The notes below the pieces were generated by a model. That model was not told the origin of the DNA. It was given only the letters and a program-made list of their open reading frames with translations, and did not search any database. Below, one piece after another: positions 41,930 to 49,851 of a stretch of 64,000 nucleotides of DNA. The DNA comes from Candidatus Saccharimonadota bacterium (lineage in GTDB: Bacteria > Patescibacteriota > Saccharimonadia > Saccharimonadales > Saccharimonadaceae), in assembly GCA_027492635.1 (NCBI GenBank), contig JAPUEH010000007.1, positions 124,001 to 188,000 on the forward strand, given 5' to 3'. Both the position numbers and the translations under genes were made by a program. Within the stretch, counting starts at the first letter, position 1; every line of letters begins with the position of its first letter.

Positions 41930-42697
41930 ATGTTAATTGATACTCATTGCCATATCCATGATCGTGAATTTTTTACTGATGAACTCGCCGAAGCGGTGTA
42001 TGCCCGGGCGCGCGAGCAGGGCGTCGCAATGGTGTGTGTCGGTACAAACCAGCCGGATTCTCAGAGAGCGGTCGAGTTTGCTGCACGTCATGATGATGTG
42101 TGGGCGATTGTTGGTGTGCATCCGCATGAGGCGAAAGATGGTGTAGACGATATAGGCGGGCTTTTGCGCAAAGAAGCAGCGACTCGGAAGCTTGTTGGTA
42201 TCGGGGAGATTGGACTAGACTATTATTATAATCATTCTCCTCGCGAAGTGCAGATTGCAGCACTCGAGCAGCAGCTGCAGTGGGCGCAGGATTATAGGTT
42301 GCCAGTGAGTTTTCATGTCCGTGAGGCGTATGATGATTTTTGGCCGATATTTGATAATTTTTCGGGAATACACGGGGTGCTTCATAGTTTTACAGATACA
42401 GCGGAAAATCTTGACAGGGGGCTTTCTAGAGGGCTCTACGTGGCGATAAACGGAATCAGTACGTTTACGAAAGATGAAAGACAAAAGGCAATGTTTATGG
42501 CAATTCCGCTAGGACGACTACTGTTAGAAACGGATGCTCCCTTCTTGACACCGCAGCCTTTTCGTGGTAGAATGAATGAGCCAGGTATGGTGAGAGAGGT
42601 TGCAGCGCACGCGGCTGCGCAGCGAGGCGTGTCAAACGACGAGCTTGCTCATCATGCCACCGCAAACGCACGAGAGCTCTTTGGCCTCGTGTTGTAG
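41930..42697 (+). CDS. tatD: TatD-family metal-dependent DNase/hydrolase
   Basis: 255 residues, amidohydrolase barrel. Metal ligands in LIDTHCHIHD, VGIGEIGLDYYY, VSFHVREAYDDF, LHSFTDTAE and LLLETDAPFLTPQPFRG. The family has 3'-5' DNase activity in repair. In actinobacteria tatD lies with metG, rpfB and ksgA; here all are present but dispersed. A -10-like TATGCT overlaps the nadD stop, and the spacing also allows translational coupling. Confidence 0.92.
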   Translation: MLIDTHCHIHDREFFTDELAEAVYARAREQGVAMVCVGTNQPDSQRAVEFAARHDDVWAIVGVHPHEAKDGVDDIGGLLRKEAATRKLVGIGEIGLDYYYNHSPREVQIAALEQQLQWAQDYRLPVSFHVREAYDDFWPIFDNFSGIHGVLHSFTDTAENLDRGLSRGLYVAINGISTFTKDERQKAMFMAIPLGRLLLETDAPFLTPQPFRGRMNEPGMVREVAAHAAAQRGVSNDELAHHATANARELFGLVL

Positions 42698-42733
42698 CAA
42701 AATTACTATTAACAATACCAGTGGAGCAAAGAT

Positions 42734-42937
42734 ATGGACATGTCGTCAAATATCGATACAGTTCAAATGGGATATGAAGAGACTGCTTATTTTTCTCAGC
42801 AGCCTCAAGGTTCACCTACATCAGCTACGATGCAATCGCAACATAGCGAAGTACAGGATGCGTTGTCGCTGGCGCATATGTTGCAACAACTTCGTATACA
42901 GCGTTTAGAGGGCGATACAGCCATGGGAGGCGCATAA
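42734..42937 (+). CDS. Small Gln/Ser-rich protein, unknown function
   Basis: 67 residues, polar, Gln/Ser/Met-rich, with a helical C-terminal half (VQDALSLAHMLQQLRIQRLEG). No domain recognised. GGAG lies about 10 nt before the ATG, and the next gene starts 4 nt after the stop, which supports cotranscription. It could be an adaptor for the following protein. Confidence 0.5.
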   Translation: MDMSSNIDTVQMGYEETAYFSQQPQGSPTSATMQSQHSEVQDALSLAHMLQQLRIQRLEGDTAMGGA

Positions 42938-42941
42938 GCGT

Positions 42942-43445
42942 ATGGCGAGTGTTCTCAAAAAAGCACTTAATTTACTTATTGGTACCGAGCCGCTTGGACG
43001 CGAGGAAGCCGAGTATGCGCGCGTTCTGACGACTCCGCCGCCAGCTCAGCCAACGGCGGCGCGTAAGCCTATGGCACCACGTCCTTTTCGTAAGCTAACC
43101 GAGCGCGAATTGATACAGCTTGAAAGTGACATTGGCGCACAGTTGTTTGGTAGCGTACCAAAAGGGCATAGGCGAGAATTCTTTAATCTCGATCTTTCGA
43201 CGTGGATTTGGTACGACGAGTGGACAGATGCGACAACGGGCGAGCATAAAACGATGACGATCCGTTATGAAGTGCACGAAAACGGTATTTTGAAGGTGCA
43301 AGAAGGCGCGCGTTATAATTTTATTGCCGGTCAGGAGCTCGATAACTTCATGGCGGCAATCAATATGTATTATGAGCGAGTTGCACGCGAGCTATACCAT
43401 ACTGATCCAGCGGCACTTCGCTCACTCAAAACCCATGCTGTGTAG
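42942..43445 (+). CDS. Conserved-looking soluble protein, unknown function
   Basis: 167 residues. A basic, Pro-rich N-terminal linker (about 25-50) precedes an alpha/beta domain (about 55-160) with several aromatic residues (RREFFNLDLSTWIWYDEW, MTIRYEVHENGILKVQEG). The fold resembles a small ligand-binding or tyrosyl-rich domain, but I cannot name a family. Sits between a small helical protein and cysteine desulfurase. Confidence 0.6.
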   Translation: MASVLKKALNLLIGTEPLGREEAEYARVLTTPPPAQPTAARKPMAPRPFRKLTERELIQLESDIGAQLFGSVPKGHRREFFNLDLSTWIWYDEWTDATTGEHKTMTIRYEVHENGILKVQEGARYNFIAGQELDNFMAAINMYYERVARELYHTDPAALRSLKTHAV

Positions 43446-43460
43446 GGTATAATGAGTACT

Positions 43461-44621
43461 ATGGCGCAGACTGTGTATTATTTTGATTATGCCGCGGCTA
43501 CTCCTGTAGATCCGCGCGTTGCTGCTGCTATGAAGCCATATTTGGTCGAGAAATTCTATAATCCTTCAAGCCCTTATGCGCCAGCAATCGAAGTGCGCAG
43601 GGAGTATGCAAATGCTAAGCATATGATTGCACAGACTATTGGCGCGCGCGCAGACGAATTAGTGATGACAGCTGGTGCGACCGAGTCGATTAATCTTGCG
43701 ATCAATGGGTTTGGCGGTCATAAAATAACTACCGAAGTTGAACATGCAAGCGTCAAGCGGGCGATTAGTCGGGGTATGCATACGTTTGTCGAAGTTGATG
43801 CGCGGGGGCGCGTGGATCCTCGTATGATTGCGGAAGCTATTCAGCATGATACACAGCTTGTGAGCGTGGCGTTAGCAAATCATGAAATAGGTACGATTCA
43901 GCCAGTTCGTGACATTGCACGTGTTGTGAGCGACGTGCGATTTGCGCGTCAACGCACGGGTAATCACACTCCTTTGGTGTTTCATTGTGATGCATCGCAA
44001 GGATTCGGATTACTTGATATTCATGTTGGACGGCTAGGCGTGGACTTATTGACGCTCAATGCTGCCAAGATTTATGGTCCCAAACAAGTAGGTGTGCTTT
44101 GGGTGCGTCCCGGCGTGCAGGTGCAGGCACAGGTCGTGGGCGGCGGACAAGAGTTGGGTATAAGGAGCGGCACGGAGAATGTGGCGGGCGTCATCGGCTT
44201 TGCAGAGGCGGCGCAAATCGCGACAAACAAGCGGACGACGGAAGTTGTACGGCTTAGTAGACTGCGTGATTTACTTGAAGTGTCGCTACGGGATAATTTT
44301 CCTGGTGCAGTGTTCTCTGGTCACTCCAAGCATCGTTTGGCGAATTTCTGCCATGTGTCATTTCCGGGTGTTGATGCTGAGCGGCTGGTATTTCTTCTCG
44401 AAGCGAAGCAGGTGCTGGTGGCGACAGGTAGTGCGTGCGCGGCAAACAGCGGTACACGGTCCGAGGTGTTGACAGCGATTGGACTCGATGCGCAAACAGC
44501 TGATGGTAGCATACGCTTAACCCTTGGGCGCGAGACGACACATGACAGTATAGAGATTGCTTCGCGGGCAATTATAGAGGCTGTTCGGCAAGAGCTGGCA
44601 CGAACAGGAGGTGTATTGTGA
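43461..44621 (+). CDS. Cysteine desulfurase (NifS/IscS family)
   Basis: PLP enzyme that takes sulfur from cysteine. About 386 residues from ATG 43461 (MAQTVYYFDYAAATPVD). The first in-frame ATG (43452) overlaps a TATAAT box (43448-43453), so the later start, 7 nt past the box, is chosen. PLP Lys in LTLNAAKIYGPKQVG; sulfur-carrying Cys in ATGSACAANSGTRS. Its operon with mnmA, two genes on, indicates that the sulfur goes to tRNA 2-thiouridine. Confidence 0.93.
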   Translation: MAQTVYYFDYAAATPVDPRVAAAMKPYLVEKFYNPSSPYAPAIEVRREYANAKHMIAQTIGARADELVMTAGATESINLAINGFGGHKITTEVEHASVKRAISRGMHTFVEVDARGRVDPRMIAEAIQHDTQLVSVALANHEIGTIQPVRDIARVVSDVRFARQRTGNHTPLVFHCDASQGFGLLDIHVGRLGVDLLTLNAAKIYGPKQVGVLWVRPGVQVQAQVVGGGQELGIRSGTENVAGVIGFAEAAQIATNKRTTEVVRLSRLRDLLEVSLRDNFPGAVFSGHSKHRLANFCHVSFPGVDAERLVFLLEAKQVLVATGSACAANSGTRSEVLTAIGLDAQTADGSIRLTLGRETTHDSIEIASRAIIEAVRQELARTGGVL

Positions 44622-45217
44622 CGCGGCTAATTATTGCAGTTGTGTCGATTGTATTGTTTGCACTGCTTGCTGGAGTATATCTTGCGCCAGATGACTTGGC
44701 GAGGTGCGAGTCGCGACCGACAGCGGACAAGTGTGCGTCTGCGGATGCGATTGTGGCGGTGAGCGGTGGAGACACACGTGCGCGAGTCAAAGAGGCTGTC
44801 GATCTATATTGGCGAGGCTGGGCGCCAAAACTTGTGTTCTCCGGTGCGGCAGCCGACAAAACTGGCCCGAGCAATGCAAGTGTGATGCGTACGCAGGCGA
44901 TTGAAGCAGGTGTGCCGGCGGATGCTATTTTGACCGAGGGTGCATCGGAGACAACGCATCAAAATGCGCGACTCTCGCAGGATGTATTTGCAAGCAATAA
45001 TTTTACGCGGGTGATTCTTGTGACATCTGCATATCATCAGCGGCGCGCAGGTATTGAGTTTTCTCAAACAACAGAAGGTAGAACAAAAGTAGTGAATCAT
45101 CCTGTCCAAACTGATAATCAGTGGTCTCGCTGGTGGTGGGCTACACCTACGGGCTGGTGGCTGGCAATCAGCGAGCTTGTTAAAATCGTACTTGTATATA
45201 TAGGAGCACCACGATGA
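44618..45217 (+). CDS. DUF218/YdcF-family membrane-anchored protein
   Basis: 199 residues. One N-terminal helix (about 4-24), then a DUF218 domain: ADAIVAVSGGDTRARVKEAVDLY, KLVFSGAA, GASETTHQNARLSQ and VILVTSAYHQRRA. Related proteins (SanA, ElyC, YdcF) act in envelope polysaccharide metabolism; the reaction is unknown. The GTG start overlaps the desulfurase stop (GTGA), and the stop overlaps mnmA (ATGA), so three unrelated genes are tightly coupled. Confidence 0.82.
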   Translation: MTRLIIAVVSIVLFALLAGVYLAPDDLARCESRPTADKCASADAIVAVSGGDTRARVKEAVDLYWRGWAPKLVFSGAAADKTGPSNASVMRTQAIEAGVPADAILTEGASETTHQNARLSQDVFASNNFTRVILVTSAYHQRRAGIEFSQTTEGRTKVVNHPVQTDNQWSRWWWATPTGWWLAISELVKIVLVYIGAPR

Positions 45218-46365
45218 CAAAAGTCTATGTAGGGATGAGTGGTGGCGTGGATTCGTCATTGACGGCGGCGTTGCTGGTCGAGCAGGGATACGACGTGACC
45301 GGCGTCTATATGAAAAATTGGAGCCAGGATTTGCCAGGGATGAAGTGTCCTTGGGCAGAAGATCTGGCGGATGCGAAGCGTGTGGCGGTGCAGCTTGGTG
45401 TCGATTTTAAGGTGTTTGATTTTGAGCAGGAGTACCGCGACAAAGTTGTCGGCTATATGATTGATACTTACCGCGAAGGTCGCACGCCAAATCCAGATAT
45501 TATGTGTAATCAAGAAGTGAAGTTTAAACTCTTTTTGGAGGCTGCGCTAGCCGATGGTGCAGACGTGGTAGCAACGGGGCATTATGCGCGGGTTGAGCAT
45601 ACAGTTGACGTCGATGGTCACTCTTCGCAGACGACACTCTCCGAAACGGCTTCGCGCCCGACAGCTCTCGAGCATGCATCGGGATCTGACGGGGCTGCAG
45701 ATGTTTCATCGACTGTGTCTGCGAGCGCTCGACTGCTTCAGGCGGTCGATACCAACAAAGATCAAACCTATTTTCTGTACCGCGTGACGAGCGATGCGTT
45801 GGCAAAAACACTGTTTCCACTGGGCGACTACACAAAGCCAGAGGTTCGCGACATGGCAAGAGCACGCGGATTGTATACGGCCACCAAAAAAGAGTCGATG
45901 GGTATTTGCTTTGTCGGTCAAGTCGGTATTCGGGAGTTTTTGAGCCAGTATGTCGAGACGTGCCCAGGCGATATTATCGACAAGGTGTCCGGCAAAAAAC
46001 TAGGGGATCACGATGGAGCGATTTTTTACACAATCGGCCAGCGCCACGGACTCAATATTGGCGGCGGCTTGCCGTACTATGTTGTCGGCAAAGATATGGA
46101 TAAAAACGAGGTATATGCCTCGACCAACCTCCAGGATGAGGCACTCTGGCGTACAGAAATCCAGCTTGGTGCTATGCACTGGATTGGTGAAAATCCTGGC
46201 GACGGTGAGTACCGTATTCGCGTGCGTCATCGCGCACCGCTAGTGCCGGCAAAACTTGTTGGTGATACACTTCATCTCGACGACGCGCAGCGGGCAGTAG
46301 CACCCGGGCAATCAGTGGTGATGTACGACGGCGATGTGTGTCTAGGCGGCGGCATTGTGATATAA
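45214..46365 (+). CDS. mnmA: tRNA 2-thiouridylase MnmA with inserted segment
   Basis: Makes s2U34 in tRNA-Lys/Glu/Gln. 383 residues. P-loop MSGGVDSSLTA, NPDIMCNQEVKF with the first catalytic Cys, ATGHYARVE, NKDQTYFLYRV, ESMGICFVGQ with the second Cys, and TIGQRHGLNIGG are intact. Between ATGHYARVE and LLQAVDTNKDQ there is an insertion of about 45 residues, rich in Ser, Thr, Ala and Asp, absent from typical MnmA. Sulfur is presumably supplied by the operon's cysteine desulfurase. Confidence 0.94.
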   Translation: MTKVYVGMSGGVDSSLTAALLVEQGYDVTGVYMKNWSQDLPGMKCPWAEDLADAKRVAVQLGVDFKVFDFEQEYRDKVVGYMIDTYREGRTPNPDIMCNQEVKFKLFLEAALADGADVVATGHYARVEHTVDVDGHSSQTTLSETASRPTALEHASGSDGAADVSSTVSASARLLQAVDTNKDQTYFLYRVTSDALAKTLFPLGDYTKPEVRDMARARGLYTATKKESMGICFVGQVGIREFLSQYVETCPGDIIDKVSGKKLGDHDGAIFYTIGQRHGLNIGGGLPYYVVGKDMDKNEVYASTNLQDEALWRTEIQLGAMHWIGENPGDGEYRIRVRHRAPLVPAKLVGDTLHLDDAQRAVAPGQSVVMYDGDVCLGGGIVI

Positions 46366-46366
46366 G

Positions 46367-46388
46367 CATTGTTAAACTAATAACAATG
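46367..46388. promoter_or_regulatory. Palindrome after mnmA
   Basis: CATTGTTA-aactaa-TAACAATG, perfect 8-bp arms, starts 1 nt after the mnmA stop and ends 15 nt before the next start. No T-run follows, so an operator is as likely as a terminator. Confidence 0.45.
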
Positions 46389-46403
46389 TGTTAATATATG
46401 TTT

Positions 46404-47639
46404 ATGGAAAAGGATCCGCAATTGGTCTCCTTGATGGAGTATGACGGTCTTGTGTCGCGCAGTTTTTTTAATGATATTCGCCCGTCGCGCAAGGCACGCG
46501 TCGAATCGTATATGTCGGGTATGAATATTTACGATCAAGAGAATGCTAGCCAAATGGCAGCTGAGATCAAAAAGCCCGAATTACCTCTTGCGCGTACGAT
46601 AGTACTTATACCCGTGGCGGCTCATCAGGAAGCACACAATATCAGCAATGCGGTCGATCAGTATGCCAAGCAGGTAGTTGATGAGCCGTTTAGCGTTATC
46701 TTGTTTCCCAATGCTCCATTTGAAGAGCAAGGCGCATCTGAAAAGACAATGCACGAAATCTCGCAGGCATCACTACGTCATCCCGAGCTTGATTTGCGTT
46801 GGCATGACGTAGAGTTTCATGAGGAGGCGGTAATTGGGGATATTCGTCGGCGCTTGTGGAATGCGGCACTTCTGCTGAGCTATACAGAGGGTGCGTTTGA
46901 GAATGAAGCGGAGCTAGATGTGCTCGGTCTCAATCATGATATCGACGTTGTGTCGATGAGCCCGCGCTACTTGCAACGTGTGCGCGATCATTATACTGCG
47001 CGTCAGCGGCGACTGTCACATCATGGTATCACGGTGACGGATTTGCCCGTGAGAAGCACCGAAATGTCACAGGCCTACGATACTCACTGTCCAAATAGCT
47101 CACAGGCAACATTCTGGTCCGATTTTTCGCTGCGGCAAAGAAAAGTGTCATACGAGGCTAGTCTGGTGATTCCTTTTTCGCGCTATGTGCAAGCCGAAGG
47201 GTTTTCTGCGGATGCACGCACCTATGAGACGGGTCGTGTGGCGGCAGGCTTGGGGACATCACTATGGAGCGAAGATAGCTTTGGAGACAGAGATGAATGC
47301 CGAAATCCAGGTAGCGGACGAGACATTACCCAGGCTCGCAAAGAGGATGTAATTTTTGAGACATTAGAGGATCAGGCGATGCCGCTTATATTTGATAGGG
47401 CATATAGTAGTGCGGTGGAAAAGGAGTTTGCTGCTGAGCATGCACTACGATCTTCGACTATGACGACAGATGAAAGACGGGCGGCTTTGGCAAAAGACCT
47501 GCAGGCCCGAAAAAATCTTGCCGTGCACGTACTGCGCAGATTTGTCGATGCACCCACAATTGCCTCGATTGTCGAAGACACGTATGACCCCGGGGCGATG
47601 GCAGAGCAGTATTTGCCACGTGCTAATGTGATTTTGTAG
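46404..47639 (+). CDS. Protein with glycosyltransferase-like N-terminal half
   Basis: 411 residues from ATG 46404; an ATG at 46398 directly abuts a TAATAT box. Residues about 60-200 recall a GT-A/GT2 fold: ARTIVLIPVAAHQEAHNISNAVD, PFSVILFPNAP, and an acidic LGLNHDIDVVSMSP where a DxD motif would fall. The remaining 200 residues are unfamiliar. No membrane segments. A nucleotide-sugar transferase is a guess based on these segments. Confidence 0.5.
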   Translation: MEKDPQLVSLMEYDGLVSRSFFNDIRPSRKARVESYMSGMNIYDQENASQMAAEIKKPELPLARTIVLIPVAAHQEAHNISNAVDQYAKQVVDEPFSVILFPNAPFEEQGASEKTMHEISQASLRHPELDLRWHDVEFHEEAVIGDIRRRLWNAALLLSYTEGAFENEAELDVLGLNHDIDVVSMSPRYLQRVRDHYTARQRRLSHHGITVTDLPVRSTEMSQAYDTHCPNSSQATFWSDFSLRQRKVSYEASLVIPFSRYVQAEGFSADARTYETGRVAAGLGTSLWSEDSFGDRDECRNPGSGRDITQARKEDVIFETLEDQAMPLIFDRAYSSAVEKEFAAEHALRSSTMTTDERRAALAKDLQARKNLAVHVLRRFVDAPTIASIVEDTYDPGAMAEQYLPRANVIL

Positions 47640-47660
47640 ATGACGGATGGAATGGGGTGA

Positions 47661-47690
47661 TTGATAGACTGTAGTGTATCTGTTACACTA
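47661..47690 (+). promoter_or_regulatory. Promoter of the SulP gene overlapped by an NrtR-type operator
   Basis: -35 TTGATA (47661-47666), a 17-nt spacer, -10 TACACT (47684-47689). The operator TAGTGT-ATCTGTT-ACACTA (47672-47690) covers half the spacer and the whole -10, which suits repression. Outer bases extend the palindrome to CTGTAGTGTA/TACACTACAG. Confidence 0.75.
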
Positions 47691-47719
47691 CAGACACTCA
47701 ACCAATAAACATATACATC

Positions 47720-49819
47720 ATGCAAAAGACACTCAACAGGATACTGTTCCCTAGTTTTCGCGGCTATCGGCGAAGATGGCTGAAAAATGATTTCATGGCA
47801 GCGCTTGCTGTGATGACAATCGCTATTCCGCAAAATCTTGGCTTTGCGGCGATTGTCGGGTTGCCTATTCAGACGGGGCTGTACTGTGCACTTTTGGCGC
47901 CAATTATATTTGCAATCTTTACATCTTCGAAGCGTATGGTCGTCGGTGCGGACTCGGCGACAGCGGCTCTGGTGGCGAGTGGTGCGGCGACGGTCGCTGC
48001 TGCGTCTTCACCGGAATTCGCTGGTGCTGTCGCGGTACTTAGCGCGCTGGCGGGCGGTATTTTGCTTGCCATGAGTGCGCTCAGACTTGGCTTTTTAGCC
48101 GATCTCATCTCGCGCCCTGTTTTGATTGGCTTTCTGGCTGGGGTCGGTGTGCAACTTGTTGCGGGTCGTCTACCGGCAATGCTTGGTATTGAGACACACG
48201 GCGGGCTATTGACGCAATTGGGTCTCATGCTGGCACACATCAATCATGTACACTGGCTCACATTTGCACTGGCGCTTGGAACATTTTCTATCATTATGCT
48301 GGCAAGTCATTTTCGTTTGCCGGGAGCATTGATTGGTTTAGTTGTGGCCGTGATCGTGTCGCAGTTGCTTGATCTGCCGCGTTATGGTATTGACGTTGTT
48401 GGTGATATACCTGCTGGATTGCCCCATGTAGCTATTCCGCATTTCTCTGTTTCGAGTGTTCTGGTGATGTTTGGCTCTGCACTTGCTATCGCGATTGTCG
48501 TGCTGGCGCAGAGCGCTGCGATTACTCGGAGTTTTGCTGCTAAGTATGATGAGCCGGTCGACGACAATAAAGATTTGATGTCACTTGGTCTCGCCAATAT
48601 CATGTCGGCATTTACTCAAGGATTTACGGTGAACGGCAGCCCTCCGCGTTCAGCAGCGAGCGAGATAGCGGGTGGAAAATCACAAATGGTCAATGTGTTT
48701 ATGGCTATCCTAACTGGCGTAGTACTGCTGTTTGCGACGGATGTCCTGACGTTGCTTCCAGTCGCGGCACTTGGCGCGGTCGTGTGTGAGATAGGACTAC
48801 GTTTGATCAACGTAGAGCAGCTAAAAGACGTGTGGCGAGCCAATAAATCCGAGTTTGGTATTGCGATGCTGGCACTTGGCGCGGTCGCAGTTTTGGGTGT
48901 ACAGCAGGGGGTGATACTTGCCGTGCTAGGTTCACTTGTTGAGCGTTTGTGGCGCGAGTATCGACCATCGGACGGCGTGTTGCTACGTGACGGCAAGATA
49001 GACGAGTGGGCAGCAACACGTATCGAGGGCAGTCATAAGCATACTTCGCGGCCAGACGGCGTGTTAATCTATCATTTTGAAAGTGATCTTTTTTTTGAAA
49101 ACGCCAGCTATTTTTCGCAGCGTCTCAAGCAAGCAGTGGCGCAGGCAAAGTACCCTGTCAAGAGTGTCATCCTCGATGCCGGAGCAATGAGCGACATTGA
49201 TTATACGGGGGCTGCAGCACTCAGGCGCGTGGCCGAACAATTGATGGCGGACGGTATTAATTTTAGCGTTGCACATGTATCGCCCGCGTTTGCAAAAATG
49301 CTTCGGCAATATCACGTCACCAAGCTTATAGGCTCCGATAATATCTATGATAGTTTGCGTGCAGCTGTCAGGGCGCAGCCAGGCACAAAGCGGACGATAA
49401 CCGAAATGGTGCGGCGCTTAGGGCTATCGTCACGGAGTTACGTGGTGATAGGCGGCGGTGTGCTTGAAGCGCTGGGTCTCAGGGAGGCGCTTGCAGCTGA
49501 TATTGTCGTGAGCAAGCGCGTTTATCAAGAATTTCGTACACGTGGTTGGCATGAGGAGGTGCATGATGATGGCAAGCGTGTCCTATCGCACCGTGGCTAC
49601 AGGATTATGACAACATTTATGGGCAAGAACCTGAGGCAGCTTGCCAAGACGGCGTTTATGCAAGACGGCGTGCGCTTTATGGGTCTAGATGACTTGATGG
49701 CTAGCAAGGAAAAGCTTGGTCGTCCTAAAGATTTGAGTGATATAAAAATGATCCGCTCGTATCAAAAACGTCTGCGATTAGGCAAAAAGCTTGGCCGTCG
49801 CGTCGCAAAAGAGTATTAG
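47720..49819 (+). CDS. SulP-family anion transporter with STAS and nucleotidyltransferase-like domains
   Basis: 699 residues. Residues about 1-430 form the SulP/SLC26 membrane domain (FMAALAVMTIAIPQNLGFAAIVGLPIQTGLY; NGSPPRSAASEIAGGKSQM). A STAS domain follows (about 446-550, SVILDAGAMSDIDYTGAAAL). The last ~130 residues are extra: SRSYVVIGGGVLEALGLREALAADIVVS and GRPKDLSDIKMIRSY, which resemble AbiEii-like minimal nucleotidyltransferase folds, though only one of the usual paired Asp is kept. SulP proteins carry sulfate, bicarbonate or dicarboxylates. The operator over its promoter points to NAD metabolism and hence to nicotinate as a candidate substrate; that is inference. Confidence 0.85.
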   Translation: MQKTLNRILFPSFRGYRRRWLKNDFMAALAVMTIAIPQNLGFAAIVGLPIQTGLYCALLAPIIFAIFTSSKRMVVGADSATAALVASGAATVAAASSPEFAGAVAVLSALAGGILLAMSALRLGFLADLISRPVLIGFLAGVGVQLVAGRLPAMLGIETHGGLLTQLGLMLAHINHVHWLTFALALGTFSIIMLASHFRLPGALIGLVVAVIVSQLLDLPRYGIDVVGDIPAGLPHVAIPHFSVSSVLVMFGSALAIAIVVLAQSAAITRSFAAKYDEPVDDNKDLMSLGLANIMSAFTQGFTVNGSPPRSAASEIAGGKSQMVNVFMAILTGVVLLFATDVLTLLPVAALGAVVCEIGLRLINVEQLKDVWRANKSEFGIAMLALGAVAVLGVQQGVILAVLGSLVERLWREYRPSDGVLLRDGKIDEWAATRIEGSHKHTSRPDGVLIYHFESDLFFENASYFSQRLKQAVAQAKYPVKSVILDAGAMSDIDYTGAAALRRVAEQLMADGINFSVAHVSPAFAKMLRQYHVTKLIGSDNIYDSLRAAVRAQPGTKRTITEMVRRLGLSSRSYVVIGGGVLEALGLREALAADIVVSKRVYQEFRTRGWHEEVHDDGKRVLSHRGYRIMTTFMGKNLRQLAKTAFMQDGVRFMGLDDLMASKEKLGRPKDLSDIKMIRSYQKRLRLGKKLGRRVAKEY

Positions 49820-49851
49820 CCAACGGTGTTTTCTGGTATACTATAACAGAT

